From NCBI GenBank assembly GCA_018260565.1, contig JAGLAZ010000001.1, positions 73,309-116,785 of the forward strand: a stretch of 43,477 nt of DNA, read 5' to 3'. Below are positions 25,744 to 34,499 of this stretch, one piece after another (position 1 is the first letter of the stretch; each line of letters starts with the position of its first letter). The translations under genes and the position numbers were made by a program. The stretch comes from Flavobacteriaceae bacterium (GTDB taxonomy: Bacteria; Bacteroidota; Bacteroidia; Flavobacteriales; Weeksellaceae). The notes under the pieces are model-generated. The model saw only the letters and a list, made by a program, of their open reading frames with translations. It did not search any database and had not been told where the DNA came from.

Positions 25744-26667
25744 ATGAAAGTTACTATAGTAGGTGCGGGTGCTGTTGGAGCAAGCTGTGCTGAATATATT
25801 GCCATGAAAAACTTCTGTTCAGAGGTTGTTTTGGTAGATATTAAAGAAGGTTTTGCAGAAGGTAAAGCAATGGATCTTATGCAAACAGCCTCATTAAACG
25901 GATTTGATACAAAATTAATAGGATCTACAAACGATTATACTAAAACAGCAAATTCTGATTTAGCAGTAATTACATCTGGTATACCAAGAAAACCAGGGAT
26001 GACCCGAGAGGAACTCATTGGTATAAATGCCGGGATTGTTAAAGAAGTTACTGAAAACCTCGTAAAACAATCACCAAATGTTATTATAATCGTAGTTTCA
26101 AACCCTATGGATACCATGGCATATTTAGTACATAAAACTTCAGGTTTGCCTAAAGAAAGAGTTATTGGAATGGGGGGTGCATTAGATTCTGCAAGGTTTA
26201 AGTATCGTTTAGCAGAAGCTCTTGAGGCACCTATTTCCGATGTGGATGGAATGGTAATAGCAGCACACTCCGATACTGGAATGGTACCCTTAATTTCTAA
26301 AGCAACTCGTAATGGAGTGCCTGTTTCTGAATTTTTAGATTCACAAAAATTGGAATATGTAGTAAATGAAACTAAAGTAGGAGGTGCTACCCTTACTAAA
26401 TTACTTGGAACATCAGCTTGGTATGCGCCAGGAGCGGCTGTTTCTGTAATGGTTCAAGCTATTGCATGTGATCAGAAAAAAATGATTCCATGTTCACTTC
26501 TTTTAAATGGAGAATATGGAGAATCTGATATTTGTCTTGGCGTGCCGGCTATAATCGGCAAGAATGGAGTTGAAAAAATTGTAGAAATAGACCTTTCTGA
26601 TGCAGAAAAATCAGAATTTAAAGCTGCTGCAGACGCCGTTCGCGAAGTAAATAAGGATTTAAAGTAA
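25744..26667 (+). CDS. mdh: Malate dehydrogenase (NAD-dependent, LDH-like)
   Basis: Interconverts malate and oxaloacetate in the citric acid cycle; cytoplasmic. The 307-residue protein belongs to the LDH-like MDH group. NAD binding is by GAGAVG (residues 7-12) and Asp32 selecting NAD. Substrate arginines are Arg82 and Arg88 (in IPRKPGMTREEL), with Asn120 (SNPMD), Asp148 and Arg151 (ALDSARF), and the proton relay His175. The His motif is AAHSDTGMVPL rather than the common GGHGDTMVPL, a variation I judge lineage-specific. It is transcribed alone and followed by a strong terminator. Confidence 0.95.
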   Translation: MKVTIVGAGAVGASCAEYIAMKNFCSEVVLVDIKEGFAEGKAMDLMQTASLNGFDTKLIGSTNDYTKTANSDLAVITSGIPRKPGMTREELIGINAGIVKEVTENLVKQSPNVIIIVVSNPMDTMAYLVHKTSGLPKERVIGMGGALDSARFKYRLAEALEAPISDVDGMVIAAHSDTGMVPLISKATRNGVPVSEFLDSQKLEYVVNETKVGGATLTKLLGTSAWYAPGAAVSVMVQAIACDQKKMIPCSLLLNGEYGESDICLGVPAIIGKNGVEKIVEIDLSDAEKSEFKAAADAVREVNKDLK

Positions 26668-26690
26668 ATAAAACTTAATAGTAAAATTCC

Positions 26691-26721
26691 ATCCGCTCTT
26701 AGTAATTTTGAGCGGATTTTT
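26691..26721 (+). terminator. mdh terminator abutting the pafA start
   Basis: ATCCGCTC (26691-26698) and GAGCGGAT (26710-26717) form a perfect 8-base stem followed by a T run to 26721. The pafA ATG is at 26726, only four bases after the T run. Confidence 0.85.
26703..26710 (+). promoter_or_regulatory. Candidate -7 element for pafA inside the terminator loop
   Basis: TAATTTTG is an exact TAnnTTTG lying in the loop of the mdh terminator, 15 bases before the pafA ATG. If real, transcription would start at the T tract with a leader of about ten bases. No -33 box is apparent. Confidence 0.35.
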
Positions 26722-26725
26722 AATT

Positions 26726-28378
26726 ATGAAAAAATATACGCTTAAGGCCGCAGCTACACTTGTTATCTTGCTTTTGCAATCAAATGGTGTAAATGCCCAA
26801 AAAAACCATACTACACCTAAACCAAAGCTTGTAGTAGGATTGGTAGTGGACCAAATGCGCTGGGATTACTTATATAAATTTCAGGATAGGTATGGAAGTA
26901 CTGGCTTTAAAAGATTACTTTCTGAAGGATATAGCCTAGAAAATGTAATGATACCCTATATTCCTACCGTAACAGCAGTAGGACACGCTAGCATTTACAC
27001 AGGAAGTGTTCCCAGTATTAATGGTATAGCTGGGAATGACTGGTATGATAGGACTAGTTTAAAAAGTTTTTATGTTACTACAGATCCTTCTTACAAGCCT
27101 TTAGGTACAGATAATGTAAAGGCTGGAGCGCACTCTCCGCGAGTTTTATGGAGCACTACTATCACAGACCAACTCAGGATGGCTACTAATTTTAGATCTA
27201 AAGTTATAGCAGTTTCATTAAAAGACCGCGCAAGTATCCTACCAGGCGGACATAATCCTACTGGAGCTTTTTGGTATGATAGTAACACTGGTAATTTCAT
27301 AACGAGTACCTATTATATGGATGCTTTACCAAATTGGGTTCAGAATTTTAATTCAAAAAAATGGGGCGAAAACCTCCTGGCCAAAGGCTGGAATACCTTA
27401 TATCCTTTGAATACCTATAAGCAATCCACTGCAGATAATGTGAGTTGGGAAAATACTTTAGGATCAAAACCTACGCCTACTTTTCCATATGATAATCTCT
27501 TAGCCGATTATCAAAAGGATAGGGGCATTATCCGTTATACACCGTATGGAAGTACAATTACCTTAGAATTTGCTAAATCTGCAGTTGAAGCAAATGACTT
27601 AGGAAAAGATGATGATGCGGATTTTTTAGCAATCAATTTAGCATCCCCAGATTACATTGGGCATGCTTTTGGGCCTAATTCTGTAGAAATTGAAGATAAT
27701 TATTTACGACTCGATAAGGAATTGGGTGAATTTTTACAATTTTTAGATAGCAAAGTTGGTAAAGGAAATTATGTACTTTTTCTCTCTGCGGATCACGGGG
27801 CATCCCACACTGCCGGATACCTTCAGCAAAATAAATTAGGAGGAGGTTTTTTTGATGAAAATCTAGAAAAAGGCTTGGAAGAAGAACTTAAAAGTATCTC
27901 TAATGGAGAAAAACTTATTATAGGTTTGGATAATTATCAGATTTTTTTAGATAGAAATAAGATTGAGTTATTAGGATTAGATATAAAAATGATAAAAAAT
28001 AAATTAATAAAATATCTAACAAAAGACCCTCACATTTTATATGCTGTAGATTTAGAAACTGCTGCTGAATCTTCAGTTCCAGAACCTATAAAATCTAGAA
28101 TAATTAATGGATATAATAAGGAAAGAAGTGGTGATATACAAATCATTACTAAAGATGGTTTACTCCCATCTTATGTGAAAAAAGGAACTACCCACAGTGT
28201 TTGGAATTCCTATGATGCGCATATTCCTTTACTATTTTTTGGCACAGGTATTCCTTCAGGAAAAAGTGTAATACCACATTATATGACAGATATTGCACCT
28301 ACTATTGCGCAAATTTTAAAAATAGAAAATCCGAGCGGTAATATTGGTAATCCCATTCCGGAAATATTCGTTAAATAA
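26726..28378 (+). CDS. pafA: PafA-type alkaline phosphatase
   Basis: Exported phosphate monoesterase of 550 residues with a signal peptide (MKKYTLKAAATLVILLLQS, cleavage near NAQ). Catalytic residues align with Elizabethkingia PafA at a constant offset of four: nucleophile Thr83 in PTVTAVGHASIYTG, Asn104 in GIAGND, and Lys166 and Arg168 in SLKDRASILPGGH. Metal ligands fall in VVDQMRWDY (Asp42), DYIGHAFGPN, SADHGAS and the distal THSVWN histidine. It should release phosphate from diverse monoesters in the periplasm. ATG 26726 is favoured over TTG 26708, since the latter lies within the terminator hairpin. In Elizabethkingia the enzyme is not repressed by phosphate; no pho box is evident here. 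Confidence 0.94.
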   Translation: MKKYTLKAAATLVILLLQSNGVNAQKNHTTPKPKLVVGLVVDQMRWDYLYKFQDRYGSTGFKRLLSEGYSLENVMIPYIPTVTAVGHASIYTGSVPSINGIAGNDWYDRTSLKSFYVTTDPSYKPLGTDNVKAGAHSPRVLWSTTITDQLRMATNFRSKVIAVSLKDRASILPGGHNPTGAFWYDSNTGNFITSTYYMDALPNWVQNFNSKKWGENLLAKGWNTLYPLNTYKQSTADNVSWENTLGSKPTPTFPYDNLLADYQKDRGIIRYTPYGSTITLEFAKSAVEANDLGKDDDADFLAINLASPDYIGHAFGPNSVEIEDNYLRLDKELGEFLQFLDSKVGKGNYVLFLSADHGASHTAGYLQQNKLGGGFFDENLEKGLEEELKSISNGEKLIIGLDNYQIFLDRNKIELLGLDIKMIKNKLIKYLTKDPHILYAVDLETAAESSVPEPIKSRIINGYNKERSGDIQIITKDGLLPSYVKKGTTHSVWNSYDAHIPLLFFGTGIPSGKSVIPHYMTDIAPTIAQILKIENPSGNIGNPIPEIFVK

Positions 28379-28404
28379 AACTCCTAAAATTTCTTAAAAT
28401 TAAT

Positions 28405-28431
28405 AGCTGTCCTTATGGATGGCTTTTTTTT
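28405..28431 (+). terminator. Terminator after pafA
   Basis: AGCTGTCC, loop TTAT, GGATGGCT form an 8-base stem with two G-U pairs, followed by an uninterrupted T tract. It separates pafA from the next gene. Confidence 0.8.
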
Positions 28432-28445
28432 ATAATTAAAATATT

Positions 28446-28453
28446 TACATTTG
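28446..28453 (+). promoter_or_regulatory. Candidate -7 element for the 951-residue protein gene
   Basis: TACATTTG is an exact TAnnTTTG just after the pafA terminator and 68 bases before the ATG at 28522. It would give a leader of about 60 bases, longer than for other genes here. A TTTGACA at 28460 could be part of another promoter, but no partner at normal spacing is seen. Confidence 0.3.
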
Positions 28454-28521
28454 AGGTCTTTGACAAAATATTTCCCTAGTGTTAGCTGGGGGTTATACTA
28501 AATTTAAACCAAATAACTCAA

Positions 28522-31377
28522 ATGCTATTAAAAGACATTGTAAAAAAATTTCATCTCAATCAATTTCAAGTTAAAAATTTCCTAAATGAACAATATCCTT
28601 CTTTATTAAAACAGCATCCAGATATGGCGGTGGGTGCAGATTTCGTTGTTAAATGTGCGCTCTGTGAACGATTTGGAATTGATATGCAGGGTTTAGAAAA
28701 ATACCATAATGCGCCATTTCAAGATTACTCCCATGAAAAATTTGAAATTTTAGAACATCGTGGGAATTATACTTTGGTCACTCATCCATCTTTTCCTACA
28801 GAAAGATTCACAACGGTACCTTTACAGGCAGAACCTGGCGAAAGTGTTATTCTCTATGTAAATGGGAGAATGCTAAATGGTAACCTTAAGCTTGATTACA
28901 GTATATTAAACGATTATGCAGCTGGTAAAGAAGCAACATTTTCCAAAGTGGGAAAAACAGCTAATGGCAATGGTATTTTAATTCGTGGTCAGAATATATT
29001 GCAACATTATATTCCTACTCATTTGGAAGACCGTTTTATAAACGATGAAATAACGTTAGAAGTTCGTGAACTGGATTTGGAAAAGAATCGGCTTAATTTT
29101 CTTTTTGATACATCTTTTAAGAACAGTAAAGAACTTGAAATTGGAGAAACTTATTTATTTGCCATTAACAAGTTAATTATAAATCCTGCAGGTGTAGGAT
29201 TTCTGGAATTAGAACTAGATGGAGGTATATACAAAAGCCTTGCTACACGTATTCATATGGCATATGGTATTCCAAAGGCCATGTATCTTAAAGTGGTAGA
29301 TAAAGATGAATTTGGGTATAAATTTTCTTATGATTTTGAAAGATTTTTAAAAGAAAAATTTGAGGTAAACCAGGCTTACACCTTTACTATTAAAGATATA
29401 GCTACAGATGTGAATGGCTTCTTTTATTTTATTTTGGAGGACGAATACGGCAATTTTCATAGGTATTATGATGTATTTTCTAATTTGGAAGAGCCACAAC
29501 GGGTGATAGGGGAAAGTATCAACTTATATTTAAGAAGCATTAACAATAAAGGCCATTTGGAACTTATTTCGGAAGTTAATGAGCAGGATAAAATTTTCTA
29601 TCATCCAGATGAATTTTTTAAGATTAATGGCATAGATGAAGAAAAATATCTTCATGGGCTGAATTATGTTAAATTAAAACCTGAGGTAGGGATGGATGAA
29701 AATTTTCATCCGTTCACCCATATGCTGGAGCAGATGAAGGACCAGAATAATAACTGGATATTTTCTTACCTTAATCTTATTAGCCTAAAAATCTCTATCC
29801 TTTTGCAAGATCAACGCTTGGATGATGCCGCAGAACATATTAAAATATATATGAAGGCAGAAAAATGGCTTACAGAATCAAAAATTCTCACCACATATAC
29901 CTTATCAAAAAGACAGCAGGTGTATGATTCTGCCTTGAATCAAATCAGAAAATCTGAGTTTATTTTACGAAGTATTAAAGAGATAAAAGATGGAACCGCT
30001 TATAGTAATATTGAAAATCTTCATACTAAATTAGAAAACATCGGAATAATTTCTACCGATGAGGTGGAACAGTTTGGGACCTATCTTCAAATGATTGGTG
30101 AAGTAGATGCGCCCCTTAAAAAGAAAATAAAGGAAATTCTAGGCCATATAATTGAGCTCGATAAAATTAATGTCTCACAGCTTCATGTATTAGAATCATA
30201 TCTTGAAAAGCAATATCATATAGAGCCAATAAATATATTGGAAGAACTAATTTTAAGCCCGAAAGCATACACCAAAGCACTGCCCAGCGATGAAGATTTA
30301 GAGATGCTATTCTTACATTTTAAGCTATTATATGTGGTAGAAAAAGACACCATGGTTTATAAATTTCTGGATTTATTTAAAATTACCATGCTAAAATCAG
30401 AAAATTCAGAATTTTCTTTATCGGCATTTGCCAGGGCAGTAGGATTTGTAATGGGAAGTATGAAAATTAAATTCACTTCAGCTCCTAAATTCCTAAAGGA
30501 TATTCTTCGCTATCCTCTTCCTCAGCCTACTTTATCATTAGGTAGTATATGCACAGGAAATACTTTATATTTAAAAAAGGGAGCTATTTTAGAAAATAAT
30601 CAACGCTATTTACTGACTACCAGAGCCAACTATGAAGATAATCAAAGCTATATAAATAATTTGGCTATAGTAAAAACTTATTTTGAGGGAATGCTATCTG
30701 TTTGCGTAGATGCAGAATCAGAATATCACTATAAAGGTTTGGAGGACGAATCTAATATTTTTTGGTATAAATACTTTTTCAATAATCCTAATAATAAACT
30801 TGCAGATAAACAATTTCCAGATCCTAATAGCATACAGTACAAGCGTATATTATCTTTAATTAATGTTTTAGATGTAGCAATATATACAGAAAAAGACTTC
30901 GGTAAAAAGCTGGATTATATTAATCTTGCAAAACTTATTACTAGTATTATAAAAAATGCCAAGTCATTCTTTTATAGCGAATTAAGCTTCTTTTTTGACT
31001 ATTTAAAAAAGATGCAAAACTTTCCAAGACCGCGATTTAAGTCTTCCGTACAAGAAGTAACTCTTAAAAATTTCCCGCAGCTTTATAGGTATAATCAGGT
31101 ATATGCTTTTTTATCTGATATTTTTCAGACCAATCCAGTTCTGCCAATTATAAGGAACGAAGAGTATGAGGTGGATATGAAAAATCTCCCAAGATTAGGG
31201 TCTGCATACTCATATGCAGCGTCGCAAAAAAGTGAATCTGGATACGATAAAGAATTGCTAAAAATGATTCAACATCAAATAGCGGATGAAATACTTGGTG
31301 TTAAAAACTTTATTCCGGATGAATTTAATCCAATAAAAAATCAAGGTTATGTACCTTCCGAAGTAGATGAAGAATAA
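28522..31377 (+). CDS. Large uncharacterised protein, beta-rich N-terminus and helical C-terminus
   Basis: I do not recognise this 951-residue protein. It has no signal peptide, no membrane segments and no Walker, nuclease, protease or kinase motif that I can see, so it is probably cytoplasmic. Residues 1-70 look helical (IVKKFHLNQFQVKNFLNEQY). About residues 75-385 are a chain of beta-rich units. These include GNGILIRGQNILQHYIP, then DLEKNRLNFLFD, then YLFAINKLIINPAGVGFLEL, and GFFYFILEDEYGNFHRYYD. Their rhythm recalls repeated OB or S1-like folds; this is inference. From about 400 to the end it is helical with charged heptads, ending in an acidic tail (SEVDEE). It is monocistronic, bounded by terminators on both sides. 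Base composition matches its neighbours, which argues against recent transfer. Confidence 0.8.
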   Translation: MLLKDIVKKFHLNQFQVKNFLNEQYPSLLKQHPDMAVGADFVVKCALCERFGIDMQGLEKYHNAPFQDYSHEKFEILEHRGNYTLVTHPSFPTERFTTVPLQAEPGESVILYVNGRMLNGNLKLDYSILNDYAAGKEATFSKVGKTANGNGILIRGQNILQHYIPTHLEDRFINDEITLEVRELDLEKNRLNFLFDTSFKNSKELEIGETYLFAINKLIINPAGVGFLELELDGGIYKSLATRIHMAYGIPKAMYLKVVDKDEFGYKFSYDFERFLKEKFEVNQAYTFTIKDIATDVNGFFYFILEDEYGNFHRYYDVFSNLEEPQRVIGESINLYLRSINNKGHLELISEVNEQDKIFYHPDEFFKINGIDEEKYLHGLNYVKLKPEVGMDENFHPFTHMLEQMKDQNNNWIFSYLNLISLKISILLQDQRLDDAAEHIKIYMKAEKWLTESKILTTYTLSKRQQVYDSALNQIRKSEFILRSIKEIKDGTAYSNIENLHTKLENIGIISTDEVEQFGTYLQMIGEVDAPLKKKIKEILGHIIELDKINVSQLHVLESYLEKQYHIEPINILEELILSPKAYTKALPSDEDLEMLFLHFKLLYVVEKDTMVYKFLDLFKITMLKSENSEFSLSAFARAVGFVMGSMKIKFTSAPKFLKDILRYPLPQPTLSLGSICTGNTLYLKKGAILENNQRYLLTTRANYEDNQSYINNLAIVKTYFEGMLSVCVDAESEYHYKGLEDESNIFWYKYFFNNPNNKLADKQFPDPNSIQYKRILSLINVLDVAIYTEKDFGKKLDYINLAKLITSIIKNAKSFFYSELSFFFDYLKKMQNFPRPRFKSSVQEVTLKNFPQLYRYNQVYAFLSDIFQTNPVLPIIRNEEYEVDMKNLPRLGSAYSYAASQKSESGYDKELLKMIQHQIADEILGVKNFIPDEFNPIKNQGYVPSEVDEE

Positions 31378-31378
31378 G

Positions 31379-31408
31379 AAAAATGCCGGAATCTAATCCG
31401 GCATTTTT
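31379..31408. terminator. Shared hairpin terminator, overlapping the end of the ABC1 kinase gene
   Basis: AAAAATGCCGGA (31379-31390), loop ATCTAA, TCCGGCATTTTT (31397-31408) is a perfect 12-base stem with A and T tracts on both sides, suiting both convergent genes. The last codons and stop (Met-Pro-Asp-stop) of the kinase gene lie inside the hairpin. Confidence 0.9.
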
Positions 31409-32715
31409 ATATCTAAATTTTTTATCTTAATCTTATTTCCGCCTATGATATGCATCAGATTATATAGTCCTAAGAAAGTCCTATTGATATAAATAAAGTG
31501 CTTACTACCTCTTCCCGCGTCCATTTTTTTTAGTTCTGTCGCATTGGAATATTCAAGGCCAATATTGGATATTTCTTCAAAAAAACTCTCATCTGAAAAA
31601 TCAAAATATTCCTGATGAAATGGTCTGGTAAAGATGGATAGGAGTTTCCTGAAAAGATCTTGTAAGAATATTTTTTCTGCTTCACTATCTTCAGGGCGTA
31701 TAACTTCCAAGGTTAATAGCTTTTCATCAAATATTTTTTCATTTACAATATTCTCCTTTTTTAATAACTCAAAATAAGGTACATAAAATTCTTCTGGAAT
31801 ATCTTTCATACACCCAAAGTCTAAAGCTATTAGTTCTTTGGAATCCATATCCACTAAAAAGTTTCCAGGATGTGGGTCTGCATGTACTTTTCGTAGTTCA
31901 TGTAATTGAAATACATAAAAATCCCACAAGGCTTGCCCAATTTGGTTTTTGAGATCCATATCAGTGTTTGCAGCAGCAAATTCAGATATTTGTACGCCAT
32001 TTTCCCATGTCATACTAAGAATTTTTCTATTGGAAATTTCTTGGTAATAAAATGGAAATCTAAGATTTTTAAGATTTTTACAGGCCTCCCGAATCTCCAA
32101 ACTTTGGTGTAATTCCATAGCATAATCAGTCTCCTCCATAAGTTTTTTTTCAACTTCCTGGAAATATTGGTCGGAGCTTTTTCCTTTTAGATTGAGCATT
32201 CGCATAGCCAGAGGTTTAACAATAGCCAAATCCGAACTGATACTTTCCGCAATTCCAGGATATTGAATTTTAATAGCTACCTGTTTTCCTTGATATTCTG
32301 CCTTATGTACTTGGCCAATGCTCGCTGCTTTGGTAGCATTAGGGTTAAAATTGGTAAATATATCTTCTGGGTACTTTCCAAAGTTTGTTTTAAAGGTTTT
32401 TCTCACTAAGGGTGCCGAAAGTGGAGGGACCTGAAATTGAGCAAGGGAAAATTGTTCTACATATGCATTTGGTAGAATATTTTTTTCCATACTCAGCATT
32501 TGTGCGACTTTTAGGGCTGATCCTTTTAAGTTCTTTAAACTGTCATAAATATCAGATGCATTATTTTTATGTAAATTTTCAGTAGCTATATCCTTACCAT
32601 CAAAAATTTTATCGCTCTGATATTTTACATAATTCATTCCCAATTTTGCACCTGTAGAGAATAGTTTGGTCGCCCTGCTCAGTTTAGTCGTTGGAATTTT
32701 ATCTAAATGTTTCAT
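31393..32715 (-). CDS. ABC1/AarF/UbiB-family atypical kinase
   Basis: A 440-residue protein of the UbiB/ADCK family, whose members support isoprenoid quinone synthesis or lipid handling in several organisms. It has the family KxGQ-type motif as LKVAQML (Lys69-Val-Ala-Gln72, Gly replaced by Ala). The Ala-rich loop KAASIGQVHKAEY (129-141) replaces the glycine loop. Also present are VAIKIQYPG with Lys149, the catalytic HADPHPGN (278-285) and metal-binding DFG (299-301). No membrane segment is clear at the C-terminus, unlike ubiquinone-pathway UbiB. It overlaps the TetR-type gene by 17 bases, so the pair is one transcript. Role in menaquinone metabolism is possible but not shown. Confidence 0.9.
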   Translation of the reverse strand: MKHLDKIPTTKLSRATKLFSTGAKLGMNYVKYQSDKIFDGKDIATENLHKNNASDIYDSLKNLKGSALKVAQMLSMEKNILPNAYVEQFSLAQFQVPPLSAPLVRKTFKTNFGKYPEDIFTNFNPNATKAASIGQVHKAEYQGKQVAIKIQYPGIAESISSDLAIVKPLAMRMLNLKGKSSDQYFQEVEKKLMEETDYAMELHQSLEIREACKNLKNLRFPFYYQEISNRKILSMTWENGVQISEFAAANTDMDLKNQIGQALWDFYVFQLHELRKVHADPHPGNFLVDMDSKELIALDFGCMKDIPEEFYVPYFELLKKENIVNEKIFDEKLLTLEVIRPEDSEAEKIFLQDLFRKLLSIFTRPFHQEYFDFSDESFFEEISNIGLEYSNATELKKMDAGRGSKHFIYINRTFLGLYNLMHIIGGNKIKIKNLDIKMPD

Positions 32716-33355
32716 TTTGTTTGACTTCTCTGACTAAAAATTTTCCTAAATCCAATAATTTCGAAAATGGCTTAGTATCAATAAAACTAAACGCAGTGTC
32801 CAAAGATTTTTCAATGTAAATATCCGTTTGTTGGAAGGATGCCGAATCATCTTTTAGCCAAAAGGATAATACACTTTGAAAATGTTTCCATAAGCTCTCT
32901 TTTGCTATTTTGGATTGTACTTCTTGCGCTATTTTAGGCAAATGCTTCCCAAAAGAAATTGGGTTTAGGTGTAAGTTTTCGGCCCAATTGATGAAACTAT
33001 CTTTAATAATAATAATTCCGGAAGGATTTATTTTTAATAATGTCTTTATTAAAGTTCTGTTAAGACTAAGAAGTTCAAAAAAGGTGAAATAAAAGGTTAA
33101 TAGCTTCTCTCTATCTTCTAATAAAGGAAAATCTGTAGAATCTAAAAGAAGTTTTTTAGTCTCTTCAAAAAACTGCTTATACGTTGATTTTTCAATACCT
33201 GAAAAGTCTCCAAAATAAGGGTAGAAATCTTGTTCATCCCACCCATTTTGAGTCATAAATTGATAAACATTTTCTGGTCTTTTCCCATGTACCATGATGT
33301 ATTCATGGTATTTTTCTCGTATACTGGATTCCTCTATATTTTTATGTTCTACCAT
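32699..33355 (-). CDS. TetR-family transcriptional regulator, partner of the ABC1 kinase
   Basis: A 218-residue protein with a divergent N-terminal TetR helix-turn-helix. It reads SIREKYHEYIMVHGKRPENV, then YQFMTQNGWDEQDFYPYFGDF; the YxYFGDF end of the recognition helix resembles the YFxSF pattern of TetR proteins. A long helical C-terminal ligand or dimer domain follows. It precedes the ABC1 kinase gene and overlaps it by 17 bases. I recall this pairing in other flavobacteria, so it may regulate its own operon. The HTH lacks the usual lysine-rich start, so DNA binding is likely but not certain. It is divergent from the exonuclease gene across 73 bases. Confidence 0.7.
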   Translation of the reverse strand: MVEHKNIEESSIREKYHEYIMVHGKRPENVYQFMTQNGWDEQDFYPYFGDFSGIEKSTYKQFFEETKKLLLDSTDFPLLEDREKLLTFYFTFFELLSLNRTLIKTLLKINPSGIIIIKDSFINWAENLHLNPISFGKHLPKIAQEVQSKIAKESLWKHFQSVLSFWLKDDSASFQQTDIYIEKSLDTAFSFIDTKPFSKLLDLGKFLVREVKQNETFR

Positions 33356-33428
33356 GTGATTTAAATTTATTTGTAATTAAAATAGGTCAAAAATCCTACC
33401 AATAGTATTGAGTTATTATATTTACGGT

Positions 33429-34499
33429 ATGAATTCTGTCACTCCTGGATTATTAAAATTTACCCCTCAGGGAATCTACTGTCCAGCAGGAGATTTCTAC
33501 ATAGACCCTTGGCGCCCTGTCCCTAAGGCTATCATTACGCATGGCCACGCAGATCATGCTCGATGGGGAATGAAACAATACCTTTGTCATAGAGTAACAG
33601 AACCAGTTTTATACAGTAGAATATCACCCGATATCTCTGTTCAAGCCTTGGAATATGGTGAGAAAATAAAAATAAATGAGGTTTTTGTAAGTTTACATCC
33701 TGCTGGACATATACCAGGTTCTGCCCAAGTCCGGATCGAGCATAAAGGCTATATTTCCGTTATTTCTGGTGATTATAAAGTCCAAGATGATGGTCTAAGT
33801 ACTGCCTTTGAATTAATAAAATGTCATGAATTTGTTACAGAAAGCACCTTCGGATTGCCTATTTACCATTGGGATAGAATACCAGACAGTAATGCAAAAT
33901 TAAGAGACTGGGTAAAGCATAATCAAAATATAGGAAAGACAAGCGTATTTCTAGGTTATTCGCTCGGTAAAGCACAGCGGATAATGGCAGCTTTAGAAGG
34001 TTTGGACACGCTCCATGTTCATTATAGTATAGATAGAATAAATAAGGCTTTGCAGTCTGTAGGTGTTCCCATCCCAGATTATGAAGTGCCTAACTTTTTT
34101 GAAGATAAAAAGAAATTAGACGGTAAGATTATCATTCTTCCTCCAGCATTATTAGAGAGTAATATTATAAAAAAAATACCCAATGCAGCCATAGGAATAT
34201 GTTCTGGGTGGATGCAGGTTCGCGGTTCGAGGAGATGGAGAAGTGCGGATGCTGGTTTCGCCATTAGCGACCATGCAGATTGGAATGGTCTTTTATGGGC
34301 AATTAAGGAGACAGGCGCAGAAAAAGTTCATGTTACTCATGGTCAGACAGCTGTCTTTTCTAGATATTTAAATGAAATAGGTATCAATGCAGATATTATT
34401 CACACCGAATTTGGATCAGATGAAGAGACTTCTACAGCTGAGTCTTCTGATACTCCTTTACAAACTGAAGCATCCTCTAATCCTGAGAATAAAGAATGA
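33429..34499 (+). CDS. Ligase-associated DNA damage response exonuclease (metallo-beta-lactamase fold)
   Basis: First gene of the four-gene ligase-associated module. The 356-residue protein has the metallo-beta-lactamase motif THGHADH (His38, His40, Asp42, His43), LHPAGHIPGSAQ, SGDYK and FAISDHADW, as in SNM1/CPSF-type nucleases. It begins NSVTPGLLKFTPQGIYCPAGDF after Met. I chose ATG 33429; an in-frame TTG at 33408 adds seven residues. The tail (from about residue 325) is low-complexity, rich in Ser, Thr and Glu. Its TGA overlaps the ligase ATG by four bases. Expected to trim DNA ends before ligation, which is inferred from the family. Confidence 0.93.
   Translation: MNSVTPGLLKFTPQGIYCPAGDFYIDPWRPVPKAIITHGHADHARWGMKQYLCHRVTEPVLYSRISPDISVQALEYGEKIKINEVFVSLHPAGHIPGSAQVRIEHKGYISVISGDYKVQDDGLSTAFELIKCHEFVTESTFGLPIYHWDRIPDSNAKLRDWVKHNQNIGKTSVFLGYSLGKAQRIMAALEGLDTLHVHYSIDRINKALQSVGVPIPDYEVPNFFEDKKKLDGKIIILPPALLESNIIKKIPNAAIGICSGWMQVRGSRRWRSADAGFAISDHADWNGLLWAIKETGAEKVHVTHGQTAVFSRYLNEIGINADIIHTEFGSDEETSTAESSDTPLQTEASSNPENKE

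Noticed and set aside
28522..31377. Type IX secretion substrate or phage-defence protein assignment for the 951-residue gene
   Set aside because: It has no signal peptide or sorting domain, and no nuclease, NTPase or defence neighbour supports either label.
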